Assembly: GCF_018257575.1 (NCBI RefSeq)
Contig: NZ_JAERJP010000019.1
Span: forward strand, 1-64,000
DNA from: Tatumella sp. JGM91
GTDB taxonomy: Bacteria; Pseudomonadota; Gammaproteobacteria; Enterobacterales; Enterobacteriaceae
Length of the DNA: 64,000 nucleotides
Direction: 5' to 3'
Below are positions 7,681-16,919 of this stretch, one piece after another (within the stretch, counting starts at the first letter, position 1; each line of letters opens with the position of its first letter). A program made the position numbers and the translations under genes. The notes below the pieces were generated by a model, which was not told the origin of the DNA, ran no database searches, and was given only the letters and a program-made list of their open reading frames with translations.

Positions 7681-9018
7681 TTAATCCGGAGACTGTTCCG
7701 GCGTCTGAGGGGCTGCGGTGACTGATGATTTGCGGCGCTTACCGATATTTTTAGTATCGCGGTGACGCTGTTTTACCCGCGGTTTATCCGCCTCAGCTCT
7801 CTTTTTCTCTTTACGTTTTTCCAGCTGTCTTTTTGACGGTTTTTTCGGACCAGTGGCTGAAGGTGCACGGGTTTTTGGCCGCAGTTCATCAATGGTTCTG
7901 ATTTTTAACGGCTCATTCAGATAACGACCAATTTTAATCAGCAGTTCGTTATCATGAGCTTCAACCAGTGACAAAGCGGTACCTTTCTTTCCGGCCCGGC
8001 CGGTGCGGCCAATCCGGTGCAGATAGATATCAGCAGTGCGCGGCAGATCGAAGTTAATCACCAAAGTGACATCATCAATATCAATACCACGTGCAGCAAC
8101 ATCGGTGGCGACCAGCACGTTCACCCGGCCTTCGGTCAGTCGTTTGATGGCTTCATTACGCTTAGCCTGTACCATCTCACCTTCAAGATAGCTGCAACGG
8201 ATATCAGCCTGACGCAACCACTCAGCCACTTCGTGCAGGCGCTCGCGCTTACGCACAAACACAATCGCCCGGCTGGCTTCTGGTTTTTTCAGCAGGTGGA
8301 TCAGTAGTCTGGTTTTATGTTCCAGGTCATCAGCACGGTAATACCATTGCTGAATTTTTTTACGTTCACGGCGGCTGGGATCGGATTCAACGGTAACCGG
8401 TTCATTCAGTATCCGCTCAGCAAAATCTTCGATATGCTCCCCTTCCAGGGTAGCCGAGAACAATAATGTCTGCTTACGCCAGCGCGTTTCCCCGGCGATG
8501 GTTTCAATGTCCTGGGCGAAGCCCATATCCAGCATGCGATCGGCTTCATCCAGGATCAGTGTTTCTACTGCGCGGCAATCGAAGTTCTCTTCTTTAATAT
8601 ATTGCAGCAGCCTGCCGGTGGTCGCGACAACAATGTCCTGATTAGTACTGAATACTTCAGCATGGTTCATATACGCCACACCGCCGGTAATGGTGGAAAT
8701 ATCCAGGTGGGTATATTTCGCCAGTTCACGGGCCTGTTCAGCAACCTGCATTGCCAGTTCACGTGTCGGTGTCAGGATCAGGATACGCGGAGGACCTGAC
8801 TTTTTACGGGGAAAGTCGAGCAGATGTTGTAATGCGGGCAGTAAATAGGCCGCTGTTTTTCCGGTACCTGTCGGTGCTGAACCCAGGACATCACGTCCAT
8901 CCAGTGCGGGTGGAATTGCCTCTGCCTGTATAGCAGTGGGACGTGTGTAATTTTTATCCTGCAGTGCATTAAGCAGGCTTTCATCAAGTTCAAGTTCGGA
9001 AAATGTGGTTACAGTCAT
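7681..9018 (-). CDS. srmB: ATP-dependent RNA helicase SrmB
   Basis: SrmB (445 aa) is a DEAD-box helicase that helps early assembly of the 50S subunit. Motifs run in order: Q-motif region (RPTAIQAEAIP), Walker A APTGTGKT at 48-55, PTRELA, DEAD at 157-160, SAT near 190, then the second RecA lobe with VATDVAARGIDIDDV and HRIGRTGRAGKKG. The C-terminal tail is very basic (KPSKRQLEKRKEKKRAEA), as expected for RNA contact. It is divergent from trmN6 as in E. coli, and the family member is recognised by its neighbour and tail. Confidence 0.95.
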   Translation of the reverse strand: MTVTTFSELELDESLLNALQDKNYTRPTAIQAEAIPPALDGRDVLGSAPTGTGKTAAYLLPALQHLLDFPRKKSGPPRILILTPTRELAMQVAEQARELAKYTHLDISTITGGVAYMNHAEVFSTNQDIVVATTGRLLQYIKEENFDCRAVETLILDEADRMLDMGFAQDIETIAGETRWRKQTLLFSATLEGEHIEDFAERILNEPVTVESDPSRRERKKIQQWYYRADDLEHKTRLLIHLLKKPEASRAIVFVRKRERLHEVAEWLRQADIRCSYLEGEMVQAKRNEAIKRLTEGRVNVLVATDVAARGIDIDDVTLVINFDLPRTADIYLHRIGRTGRAGKKGTALSLVEAHDNELLIKIGRYLNEPLKIRTIDELRPKTRAPSATGPKKPSKRQLEKRKEKKRAEADKPRVKQRHRDTKNIGKRRKSSVTAAPQTPEQSPD

Positions 9019-9216
9019 GGTCTACCTCTGTTTGGGGCGCTGATTATAGACACTTCGGGCGCATTCTTCATCTGTTGTCTGCTTTCTGATGACCGCTAAA
9101 TGATGTTTATCCCCTTCAGGCCGGCCACAGACCATGATTTTCACGGCAATATTTATGGCAGGGAGGTACACTTAGCGGTCTTATTCAGTGTCACAACATA
9201 ATGCAGGACAGGATAA

Positions 9217-9981
9217 ATGCCGGTTGCGCCCAGTTTCAGAAAAAATGGTTTTACCTTCCGACAATTTTTCGTCGCCCATGATCAGTGTGGCATGAAAGTC
9301 AGCACCGACGGTATTATTTTAGGTGCCAGTACACCGCTGCCTGATGATGGCCGGGTTCTGGATATTGGCAGTGGCAGTGGCCTGATCTCCCTGATGCTGG
9401 CGCAACGTATTGCTGCGCAAGGTATCAGGCCACAAATCGATGCGGTTGAGATTGAGCCATCGGCGGTGACTCAGTCCAGACAGAATATTGCCGAATCACC
9501 GTGGCCGGAAGCAATTTGCGTGCATCATGCGGATATCCTGACGTGGGAACCACAGATAACGCAACCTTACGCAGTGATTGTCAGTAACCCGCCATTTTTT
9601 AGTCCCGGTGTCAGTTGCCGTTCTTCAACACGACAGACCGCCCGCTACACTACCACCCTGACTCACCTGGCGCTGCTGCAAAGTGCACAGCAGCATATTA
9701 CGCCACAGGGCATATTTTGTGTCATTTTGCCGGCCAGTGAAGGGCAGGCATTTATTAAACTGGCGCAACATGAAGGCTGGCGATTACGTACCCGGGTACA
9801 TATTTGTGAATACGCCGACCGACAACCGCACCGGATTCTGGCTTTTTTGTCCTTACAAAACGGCGGCTGTACGGAGCAGCAATTGATTATCCGTGATCCT
9901 TCAGCGGAGTATTCTGCCGGTTACCGGCAACTGACAGGGGATTTTTATTTATCGGCCCGCAGTCAGCCATCATCAGCATAG
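9217..9981 (+). CDS. trmN6: tRNA1(Val) (adenine(37)-N6)-methyltransferase TrmN6
   Basis: This 254-residue SAM-dependent enzyme (YfiC) methylates N6 of adenine 37 in tRNA1-Val. The family opening RKNGFTFRQFFVAHDQCGMKV is present. The SAM loop DIGSGSG is at 49-55 and the catalytic NPPF at 124-127, typical of amino-group N-methylation. It faces away from srmB. In E. coli nadB would lie on the other side, but here only about 440 bases of non-coding DNA follow before rpoE. Confidence 0.93.
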   Translation: MPVAPSFRKNGFTFRQFFVAHDQCGMKVSTDGIILGASTPLPDDGRVLDIGSGSGLISLMLAQRIAAQGIRPQIDAVEIEPSAVTQSRQNIAESPWPEAICVHHADILTWEPQITQPYAVIVSNPPFFSPGVSCRSSTRQTARYTTTLTHLALLQSAQQHITPQGIFCVILPASEGQAFIKLAQHEGWRLRTRVHICEYADRQPHRILAFLSLQNGGCTEQQLIIRDPSAEYSAGYRQLTGDFYLSARSQPSSA

Positions 9982-10317
9982 CGGGTCAGCGCTTATGGTT
10001 AATACCGCCATCACCGGGAATGGTGTAATGAGCCTTTCCGGCGGCGGGGCCGGTCATTTTCTGCCGTGTTTCGGACAATGAACGTCAGGTAAAATAAGTG
10101 CTGCCGGACCAACGGTTCGCAGTGTGGTTTGTTTTACCGGGCCGGGCTCTGAATTAGAGATGAAAAGCTGAGTGTGATCAGGTAACCTGCCAGTAATATT
10201 ACCTTTGCTCACTTATAATGGGCTGTGAAGGACTTAGTTTATCAGTAACACAAGGCCCGGATGACAGATGATAATGCAGCTTGCTGGCTCTGTTATCCGG
10301 AAAACCCAGGGAATGAT
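9982..10317. other. Intergenic region where nadB would be expected
   Basis: No gene is recognisable between trmN6 and the rpoE promoter. Only short open frames without family features occur on either strand. A near-consensus -10 hexamer TATAAT is at 10214-10219, with no good -35 element, and may give a second upstream rpoE promoter. In E. coli the divergent nadB gene occupies this position; I could not identify remnants of it. Confidence 0.6.
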
Positions 10318-10344
10318 GAACTTTCTTTAAAGTATCTGCTCTAA
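10318..10344 (+). promoter_or_regulatory. Sigma-E autoregulatory promoter of rpoE
   Basis: GAACTT (10318-10323) and TCTAA (10340-10344) are separated by 16 bases. This fits the sigma-E consensus (GGAACTT, about 16 bp, TCTGA/TCTAA). It implies that rpoE activates its own operon, as in E. coli. Confidence 0.8.
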
Positions 10345-10387
10345 GTCACCGCTTGCTCCGATTTTGTGAGATGTTGCTGGTGGTTTA

Positions 10388-10429
10388 TTGGATGTAGAAC
10401 ATATTTTGTGGGGATATTACCTCGGATGA
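10388..10429 (+). CDS. rseD: rpoE leader peptide (RseD-like), possible
   Basis: A short frame ends in ...VEHILWGYYLG-stop, with its TGA at 10427-10429 overlapping the ATG of rpoE as ATGA. The same C-terminal residues end the rpoE leader ORF that I recall from E. coli (rseD), which couples its translation to rpoE. The frame is open only from 10370, because TGA lies at 10367. The likely start is TTG at 10388, with GGTGG four bases before it, giving about 13 residues, far shorter than my memory of the E. coli peptide. Start and length are uncertain. Confidence 0.45.
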   Translation: MDVEHILWGYYLG

Positions 10430-11001
10430 GCGAGCAGTTAACAGATCAGGTTCTTGTTGAGCGCGTCCAGAAAGGAGATCAAAAGTCATTTAACTTACTG
10501 GTGATCCGATACCAGCATAAAGTGGCGAGCCTTGTGTCGCGTTATGTACCGTCAGGGGATGTTCCGGACGTTGTGCAGGAGTCATTTATCAAAGCCTATC
10601 GTGCCCTTGAGTCATTCCGTGGCGATAGTGCTTTCTATACCTGGTTATACCGTATTGCTGTCAACACAGCGAAAAACTACCTGGTAGCTCAGGGACGCCG
10701 GCCACCATCCAGTGATGTGGATGCGGCAGATGCAGAAAATTTCGAAAGTGCAGGGGCATTAAAAGAAATTTCGAACCCTGAGAATTTAATGTTGTCAGAC
10801 GAATTGAAACAAATTGTCTTTAGAACGATAGAAACATTACCTGAGGACTTGCGGATGGCAATTACTCTCCGGGAGCTTGATGGCCTGAGCTACGAAGAGA
10901 TTGCTGAGATTATGGACTGTCCGGTAGGAACTGTACGTTCACGGATTTTCCGGGCCCGCGAGGCTATTGATAACAAAGTTCAACCGCTGATCCAGCGCTA
11001 G
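10426..11001 (+). CDS. rpoE: RNA polymerase sigma-E factor RpoE
   Basis: RpoE (191 aa) directs the response to misfolded outer membrane proteins. Region 2 contains DVVQESFIKAYRALESFRGDSAFYTWLYRIAVN, which covers -10 recognition. Region 4 contains the helix-turn-helix LDGLSYEEIAEIMDCPVGTVRSRIFRAREA. The start MSEQLTDQVL matches E. coli; the frame stays open upstream to a GTG at 10366, but that extension overlaps the leader ORF and is not family sequence. It heads the operon rpoE-rseA-rseB-rseC and is held inactive at the membrane by RseA. Confidence 0.98.
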   Translation: MSEQLTDQVLVERVQKGDQKSFNLLVIRYQHKVASLVSRYVPSGDVPDVVQESFIKAYRALESFRGDSAFYTWLYRIAVNTAKNYLVAQGRRPPSSDVDAADAENFESAGALKEISNPENLMLSDELKQIVFRTIETLPEDLRMAITLRELDGLSYEEIAEIMDCPVGTVRSRIFRAREAIDNKVQPLIQR

Positions 11002-11030
11002 TGACAGCGGCTACTTGAAAGGTAAAAGGC

Positions 11031-11681
11031 ATGCAGAAAGAACAACTTTCCGCTTTAATGGATGGTGAAATATTAGATCAGTCATTGATTGCTTCGCTGG
11101 CTAAAGATGCAGAGTTGCAGCAGCACTGGGCTGATTATCATCTTATCCGTGATACGATGCGTGGCGATGTCGGAACAGTGGTTCATTTTGATATCTCGGC
11201 GCGTGTTGCAGAAGCTATTGCGCAGGAACCGGCCCGTAATGTGACCTCGCTGATTCCGGAAGCCCAGCCGGTTCCTTCACGCTGGCGTAAAATGCCGTTT
11301 TTCGGCAAAAATCACCCGTGGATGGCACAACTGGCTCAGGTGGGTGTGGCAGCCTGTGTTTCTCTGGCGGTTATTGTCGGGGTGCAGCACTATGGTAATT
11401 CGCCGACAGGCACCAGCAATGCGGCTGACACTTCAGATACCCCGGCATTTAATACCCTGCCGATGATGGGTAAAGCGTCTCCGGTAAGTCTGGGTGTCCC
11501 TTCAGATATCTTTGATGCGGGCAATGCTTCGCAGCAGGTTCAGGACCAGCGCCGCAGAGTTAATGCGATGCTGCAGGACTATGAACTGCAACGCCGTCTG
11601 AATAATGACCAGTTCGAGTCGGGTGCTCCTGAACAGGCACAGATCAATGTGCCGGGTAATCAGTCTCTGGGTATTCAGTAG
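11031..11681 (+). CDS. rseA: Anti-sigma-E factor RseA
   Basis: RseA (216 aa) is a single-pass inner membrane protein that binds RpoE. The cytoplasmic sigma-binding domain is at the N-terminus (KEQLSALMDGEI... WADYHLIRDTMRGD). One membrane segment follows (VGVAACVSLAVIVGVQ, about residues 104-120), then a periplasmic domain that binds RseB. The DegS cleavage neighbourhood PMMGKASPVSLGV is conserved, as is NAMLQDYELQRRL. Stress leads to DegS and then RseP cleavage, releasing RpoE. It starts 29 bases after rpoE and is followed by rseB after 5 bases. Confidence 0.96.
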   Translation: MQKEQLSALMDGEILDQSLIASLAKDAELQQHWADYHLIRDTMRGDVGTVVHFDISARVAEAIAQEPARNVTSLIPEAQPVPSRWRKMPFFGKNHPWMAQLAQVGVAACVSLAVIVGVQHYGNSPTGTSNAADTSDTPAFNTLPMMGKASPVSLGVPSDIFDAGNASQQVQDQRRRVNAMLQDYELQRRLNNDQFESGAPEQAQINVPGNQSLGIQ

Positions 11682-11686
11682 CAGTA

Positions 11687-12637
11687 ATGAAAAAAACGTT
11701 TCGTCTGATAGCTACTCTGGCTGGTAGCTTACTTTTTTCATTTGCCACCTCAGCGCAGGAGTCTGCGTCTGAGGCATTGCTGGAAAAGATGGAACAAGCC
11801 AGCGCCAGTCTTAATTACGAACTCGCCTATATCAATGTTTCCCGGCAGGGGATTGAATCACTGCGTTATCGTCATGCGCTGGTTTCCGGACAGACTTATG
11901 CCCAGATGCTGCAAATGGATGGCCCGCGGCGTGAAATTATCCAGCGCGGTAACAATATCAGCTATTTTGAATCTGGTTTAGAGCCCTTTACCTTACCCGG
12001 AGAGCACATCATTGATGGTCTGCCTTCGGTACTGTATGCCGATTTTAGCCGGTTACACGATTTCTATGATTTTATTCCGGTTGGCCGTTCGCGGGTGGCC
12101 GATCAGATGTGTGATGTAGTGCGGGTTGTCTCTCATGATGGTTCCCGCTACAGCTATGTCATCTGGCTGGATGTTGATACCTCCCTGCCATTACGCGTTG
12201 ACCTGCTGGACCAGGACGGTGAGACTATCGAGCAGTTCCAGGTGATCAGTTTTGCGGTGGATAACGGTATCAGCCGCATGATGCAGGCGCTGAAAGACAC
12301 CAGTCTGCCGCCGGTTATCTCTTTGCCGGCAGGGGAGAAGGTTAATTTTTCCTGGAAGCCCGCATGGCTGCCCGCCGGTATGCAAATGATTTCTCAGACC
12401 CGCCGTCAAATCCCGAATATCGGGAAAGCTTTCGAAACCCGGCTTTACTCTGATGGTTTATTTACCTTTACCATTAATGTGACTGATGCAGATAAATACA
12501 GCCTGAATCAGACATTGCGCACTGGACGACGTACCATTCAGGTGGAAATACGTAATAATAAAGAAATAAGTGTTGTTGGCGAACTTCCTCCGGCAACCGC
12601 GAAACGTATTGCGGATAGTGTTGATACAGGTAACTGA
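11687..12637 (+). CDS. rseB: Sigma-E factor regulatory protein RseB
   Basis: RseB (316 aa) is a periplasmic sensor that shields RseA from DegS until it binds off-pathway lipopolysaccharide. A cleavable signal peptide is visible (MKKTFRLIATLAGSLLFSFATSAQ). The large N-terminal domain is LolA-like (AYINVSRQGIESLRYRHA) and a smaller C-terminal domain follows (WLPAGMQMISQTRR, VEIRNNKEISVVGELP). Length fits the family. It is tightly spaced between rseA and rseC in the sigma-E operon. Confidence 0.96.
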   Translation: MKKTFRLIATLAGSLLFSFATSAQESASEALLEKMEQASASLNYELAYINVSRQGIESLRYRHALVSGQTYAQMLQMDGPRREIIQRGNNISYFESGLEPFTLPGEHIIDGLPSVLYADFSRLHDFYDFIPVGRSRVADQMCDVVRVVSHDGSRYSYVIWLDVDTSLPLRVDLLDQDGETIEQFQVISFAVDNGISRMMQALKDTSLPPVISLPAGEKVNFSWKPAWLPAGMQMISQTRRQIPNIGKAFETRLYSDGLFTFTINVTDADKYSLNQTLRTGRRTIQVEIRNNKEISVVGELPPATAKRIADSVDTGN

Positions 12638-12639
12638 CT

Positions 12640-13110
12640 ATGATGAGAGAATGGGCAACGGTTGCTAGCTGGGAAAACGGGATAGCGACACTGCATACTG
12701 AGGCTAAAACCTCCTGTAATAGCTGTACGGCCCGCAAAGGCTGTGGCAGCCATTTACTGAATAAACTTGGGCCTGCAGATGCCGAAGTTATGCAGATTGC
12801 CAGTAAACAGCCACTACAGCCGGGCCAGCGTATTGAGTTAGGCATCCGCGAAAGCAGTCTGCTGGGCTCTGCGCTGTTAGTCTATATGACTCCGCTACTG
12901 GGGCTGTTTATGCTTGCCGGATTGTTTCAGATGCTCTTTCATTCGGATCTCGCCTCGGCCAGTGGCGCATTGCTTGGCGGCGTGGGTGGTTTTATTTTGT
13001 CTAAAGGCATCTCGGCGCTGATCGGTGATAAAGAAGCTTTTCAGCCAGTGATCCTCAGTATTGCTTTGCCACCTGATACATTACGTTTTGAAAACGTAAA
13101 GAGTGAGTAA
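12640..13110 (+). CDS. rseC: SoxR-reducing / sigma-E modulator RseC
   Basis: RseC (156 aa) is a small inner membrane protein with a mild positive effect on sigma-E and a role in SoxR reduction in E. coli. The N-terminal region has a cysteine cluster (CNSCTARKGC) that could hold metal or Fe-S. Two membrane segments follow (LLGSALLVYMTPLLGLFMLAGLF and ASGALLGGVGGFILSKGISALI). It starts two bases after rseB and is the last gene of the operon, closed by a strong hairpin. Confidence 0.94.
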   Translation: MMREWATVASWENGIATLHTEAKTSCNSCTARKGCGSHLLNKLGPADAEVMQIASKQPLQPGQRIELGIRESSLLGSALLVYMTPLLGLFMLAGLFQMLFHSDLASASGALLGGVGGFILSKGISALIGDKEAFQPVILSIALPPDTLRFENVKSE

Positions 13111-13114
13111 CCCT

Positions 13115-13138
13115 GGCCGGACAATGTCCGGCCTTTTT
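13115..13138 (+). terminator. Terminator of rpoE-rseABC
   Basis: GGCCGGAC pairs with GTCCGGCC and is followed by TTTTT, just after the rseC stop. Confidence 0.9.
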
Positions 13139-13322
13139 CACACCTGAATTTACCTTTCTCTGTAGCAATTACACCGAGTTACCGGCTTTCGTAGCGGCCC
13201 TTAACAGTGTAATATGCCTCCTCATTAATGAGGCTGACTCAATACGAGTAACGAGTGATGTTACTTATCATCTCTGTGCCCGGGTATTCAACAGACGTTT
13301 TTACGCGAAGATATTCATATAA

Positions 13323-15122
13323 ATGAAGCATATAAGAAACTTTTCCATTATAGCGCACATCGATCACGGCAAATCTACGCTTTCCGATCGCCTGATTCAG
13401 ACCTGCGGCGGGCTGACCGATCGTGAAATGGCTGCTCAGGTTCTGGATTCAATGGAACTGGAACGTGAACGCGGTATTACCATTAAAGCACAGAGTGTGA
13501 CGCTGGATTATAAAGCGACGGATGGTCAGACCTATCAGCTGAATTTCATCGATACTCCGGGACACGTCGACTTTTCTTATGAAGTTTCCCGGTCACTGGC
13601 GGCCTGTGAAGGGGCATTGCTGGTGGTGGATGCAGGGCAGGGGGTTGAAGCCCAGACCCTGGCCAACTGCTATACGGCCATGGAAATGGACCTCGAAGTC
13701 GTTCCGGTACTGAATAAAATTGACCTGCCGGCAGCCGATCCTGACCGTGTGGCTCAGGAAATTGAAGATATTGTTGGGATTGATGCAACAGATGCAGTGC
13801 GCTGCTCGGCAAAAACCGGTATCGGTGTGCCAGATGTGCTGGAACGTCTGGTCCGTGATATCCCGGCCCCGGAAGGTGATCCTGAAGGCCCGTTGCAGGC
13901 ACTGATTATCGACTCATGGTTTGATAACTACCTGGGCGTAGTGTCACTGGTGCGGATTAAAAACGGCACCCTGCGCAAAGGTGAGAAAATTAAGGTAATG
14001 AGTACCGGACAGGTCTATAACGCTGATCGGTTAGGTATCTTTACACCGAAGCGGGTTGACCGCGACTCCCTGGGGTGTGGCGAAGTTGGCTGGCTGGTGT
14101 GTGCGATTAAAGACATTTTAGGTGCACCGGTAGGTGATACCCTGACCAGCGCCCGCAATCCGGCGGATAAAGCGTTACCGGGCTTTAAAAAAGTGAAGCC
14201 ACAGGTATATGCGGGTCTGTTCCCTGTCAGTTCTGATGATTATGAATCATTCCGTGATGCGCTGGGTAAACTCAGCCTGAATGATGCATCGCTGTTCTAT
14301 GAGCCGGAGAGCTCTACGGCACTGGGCTTTGGATTCCGTTGTGGTTTCCTCGGTCTGCTGCATATGGAAATTATCCAGGAACGTCTGGAGCGTGAGTATG
14401 ATCTCGACCTGATCACTACCGCCCCGACCGTGGTTTACCAGGTACAGACCACAGACGGTGAAACTGTTTATGTGGACAGCCCTTCCAAGCTGCCACCTCT
14501 GAATAATATTGAAGAATTACGCGAACCTATTGCTGAGTGTCATATGCTGGTACCGCAGGAGTATCTGGGTAACGTCATTACACTTTGTATTGAGAAACGC
14601 GGCGTGCAAACCAATATGGTTTATCATGGAAACCAGATTGCATTAACCTATGAAATCCCGATGGCTGAAGTTGTTCTGGATTTCTTTGACCGGCTGAAGT
14701 CGACGTCGCGGGGTTATGCATCTCTGGATTATAATTTTAAACGATTCCAGGCCTCTGACATGGTACGTGTCGATGTTCTGATTAACTCAGAACGTGTTGA
14801 TGCGTTAGCACTGATTACCCATCGTGATAATTCGCAATATCGCGGACGTGAACTGGTGGAAAAGATGAAAGATCTGATCCCGCGTCAGCAGTTTGATATT
14901 GCGATTCAGGCTGCGATTGGTAACCACATTATTGCCCGTTCGACAGTGAAACAATTACGTAAAAACGTACTCGCCAAGTGTTATGGCGGTGACGTAAGCC
15001 GTAAGAAAAAGCTGTTGCAGAAACAGAAAGACGGTAAAAAACGTATGAAGCAGGTGGGCAACGTAGAGTTACCACAGGAAGCGTTTTTAGCCATTCTTCA
15101 TGTGGGCAAGGACAATAAATAA
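13323..15122 (+). CDS. lepA: Elongation factor 4 (LepA)
   Basis: LepA (599 aa) is a ribosome-associated translational GTPase implicated in 30S subunit biogenesis. G1 is AHIDHGKS (11-18), G2 includes [11 protein letters not shown]3 DTPGHVDF, and G4 NKIDLP. EF-G-like domains and the LepA-specific C-terminal domain with a basic end ([22 protein letters not shown]) follow. Length equals the E. coli protein. lepB follows after 9 bases, forming the lepA-lepB unit found across enterics. Confidence 0.98.
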   Translation: MKHIRNFSIIAHIDHGKSTLSDRLIQTCGGLTDREMAAQVLDSMELERERGITIKAQSVTLDYKATDGQTYQLNFIDTPGHVDFSYEVSRSLAACEGALLVVDAGQGVEAQTLANCYTAMEMDLEVVPVLNKIDLPAADPDRVAQEIEDIVGIDATDAVRCSAKTGIGVPDVLERLVRDIPAPEGDPEGPLQALIIDSWFDNYLGVVSLVRIKNGTLRKGEKIKVMSTGQVYNADRLGIFTPKRVDRDSLGCGEVGWLVCAIKDILGAPVGDTLTSARNPADKALPGFKKVKPQVYAGLFPVSSDDYESFRDALGKLSLNDASLFYEPESSTALGFGFRCGFLGLLHMEIIQERLEREYDLDLITTAPTVVYQVQTTDGETVYVDSPSKLPPLNNIEELREPIAECHMLVPQEYLGNVITLCIEKRGVQTNMVYHGNQIALTYEIPMAEVVLDFFDRLKSTSRGYASLDYNFKRFQASDMVRVDVLINSERVDALALITHRDNSQYRGRELVEKMKDLIPRQQFDIAIQAAIGNHIIARSTVKQLRKNVLAKCYGGDVSRKKKLLQKQKDGKKRMKQVGNVELPQEAFLAILHVGKDNK

Positions 15123-15131
15123 GGACCTGGC

Positions 15132-16103
15132 ATGGCAAATATGTTCGCGTTGATTCTGGCGTTAGCGACCTTAATCACCGGAATCATCTGGTGCATTGAT
15201 AAATTTGTGTGGGCGCCGGCCCGCCGCAGGAAGCAGCAACAGGCTCAGGAACAGGCGGGTAATACGCTGGATAAAACAGCCCTGAGCGCTGTTGACCGTA
15301 AACCGGGCTGGATTGAAACCTCTGTATCGGTATTCCCGGTATTATTTGTGGTTTTCATTGTGCGCTCATTTATTTTTGAGCCATTTCAGATTCCGTCGGC
15401 ATCCATGATGCCGACCTTACTGATCGGTGATTTTATTCTGGTCGAAAAGTTTGCCTACGGACTGAAAGATCCGATTACCCAGACAACGCTGATCCCGACC
15501 GGCCACCCGAAACGTGGTGACGTGGTGGTGTTTAAATATCCGAAAGATCCCAGTGTCGACTATATTAAGCGTGTGATTGGTTTACCTGGTGATAAGGTGG
15601 TATTTGACCCTTACAGTAAAACCCTCTCCATCACTCCGGGCTGTGGTTTTGGCCATTGTGGTAATCCGGTCCCTGTGACCTACAGTGATATGGAACCGAG
15701 TAACTTTGTGCAGACCTTCAGTGGTTTTGACGGTAATGAAGTCGGTAACGGATTCTATCAGCTACCGCTGGATCAAAGTATGCAGGGCGGACTGCGCCTT
15801 GGGATCCGCAAAGAAACCCTTGGTGATGTCACCCATAATATTTTACTGGTTAATGAAGCACAGAGTCCGGTCAGTTCCTATTACCAGCAGCCAGGTCAGC
15901 CCCCGGCAACATGGGTTGTACCTGCCGGTGAGTACTTTATGATGGGCGACAACCGCGACAACAGTGCTGACAGCCGTTACTGGGGATTTGTTCCTGAGAA
16001 GAACCTGGTGGGTAAAGCCGTTGCCATCTGGATGAGCTTCAAAAAACAGGAAGGCCAGTGGCCGACAGGTGTACGCCTGAGCCGTATTGGTGGCATCCAT
16101 TAA
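15132..16103 (+). CDS. lepB: Signal peptidase I
   Basis: LepB (323 aa) cleaves signal peptides from exported proteins at the periplasmic face. Two N-terminal membrane segments are seen (about 4-22 and 64-82). The nucleophile Ser91 lies in QIPSASMMPTLLIGDF and the general base Lys146 in VDYIKRVIGLPGD. The C-terminal box GDNRDNSADSRYWGFV is intact. The length is one residue below E. coli. It is coupled to lepA by a 9-base gap, and a hairpin separates it from rnc. Confidence 0.97.
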   Translation: MANMFALILALATLITGIIWCIDKFVWAPARRRKQQQAQEQAGNTLDKTALSAVDRKPGWIETSVSVFPVLFVVFIVRSFIFEPFQIPSASMMPTLLIGDFILVEKFAYGLKDPITQTTLIPTGHPKRGDVVVFKYPKDPSVDYIKRVIGLPGDKVVFDPYSKTLSITPGCGFGHCGNPVPVTYSDMEPSNFVQTFSGFDGNEVGNGFYQLPLDQSMQGGLRLGIRKETLGDVTHNILLVNEAQSPVSSYYQQPGQPPATWVVPAGEYFMMGDNRDNSADSRYWGFVPEKNLVGKAVAIWMSFKKQEGQWPTGVRLSRIGGIH

Positions 16104-16113
16104 TACTAATGTG

Positions 16114-16137
16114 GGCCCGCATTTGCGGGCCTTGTTT
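16114..16137 (+). terminator. Hairpin between lepB and rnc
   Basis: GGCCCGC and GCGGGCC pair around ATTT and are followed by TTGTTT. It may end lepAB transcripts or form part of the structured rnc leader, which RNase III cuts to control its own mRNA in E. coli. Confidence 0.6.
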
Positions 16138-16238
16138 CTCAAACCTGGCCGGCAGGCCACTGCACACTAAACAGAGAGTGCTGTATCAGCCCTGTTTCGT
16201 GTGCAGAGCAACAGACGTAAGATAAGAGCTGGAAACGC

Positions 16239-16919
16239 ATGAACCCCATCCTGATGACTAAGCTCCAGAGGAAACTGGGCTATACTTTTTCACAAGCAGA
16301 TTTACTGCAGCAGGCATTAACGCATCGCAGTGCAAGCAGCAAACACAATGAGCGGCTGGAATTTCTCGGAGATTCAATACTCAGCTATGTGATTGCTAAT
16401 GCTTTATATCACCGCTTCCCGCGCGTGGATGAAGGGGACATGAGCCGGATGCGTGCTACCCTGGTGCGCGGTAATACTCTGGCGGAGATGGCCCGCGAGT
16501 TTGAACTGGGCGAGTGTCTGCGCCTTGGTCCGGGAGAACTGAAAAGTGGCGGTTTCCGCCGCGAGTCAATTCTGGCCGATACTGTTGAAGCGTTGATTGG
16601 CGGGATTTTTCTCGACAGCGATATACAGCAAATAGAACAACTGATCCTCAAATGGTATCAGAGTCGCCTGGAATCAATCAGTCCGGGTGATAAACAAAAA
16701 GACCCGAAAACGCGCCTGCAGGAATTTCTACAGGGCCGTCATTTACCGTTACCTTCCTATCTGGTAGTACAGGTACGCGGTGAAGCACATGACCAGGAAT
16801 TTACTATTCATTGTCAGGTGAGCGGGATGGATGATGCGGTGGTTGGTGTTGGTTCCAGCCGCCGCAAAGCAGAACAGGCAGCCGCAGAACAGGCGCTGAC
16901 TAAGTTAGGAATTGAATGA
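16239..16919 (+). CDS. rnc: Ribonuclease III
   Basis: RNase III (226 aa) cleaves double-stranded RNA, including the rRNA precursor, and trims its own leader. The signature NERLEFLGD is at 38-46 with metal-binding acidic residues, and DTVEALIGG holds the catalytic glutamate near 117. The double-stranded RNA-binding domain covers about 156-226 ([11 protein letters not shown]... [16 protein letters not shown]). The length equals E. coli. The stop overlaps the era start as ATGA, showing translational coupling. Confidence 0.98.
   Translation: MNPILMTKLQRKLGYTFSQADLLQQALTHRSASSKHNERLEFLGDSILSYVIANALYHRFPRVDEGDMSRMRATLVRGNTLAEMAREFELGECLRLGPGELKSGGFRRESILADTVEALIGGIFLDSDIQQIEQLILKWYQSRLESISPGDKQKDPKTRLQEFLQGRHLPLPSYLVVQVRGEAHDQEFTIHCQVSGMDDAVVGVGSSRRKAEQAAAEQALTKLGIE

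Noticed and set aside
9982..10140. Remnant of nadB on the minus strand after trmN6
   Set aside because: A short minus-strand frame ends PGDGGINHKR-stop, loosely recalling a NadB end, but the likeness is too weak and short to call a pseudogene.
10366..10425. In-frame upstream extension of rpoE from a GTG
   Set aside because: The added residues do not belong to the sigma-E family, and the stretch overlaps the leader frame and the ribosome site. The ATG at 10426 matches the E. coli protein exactly.
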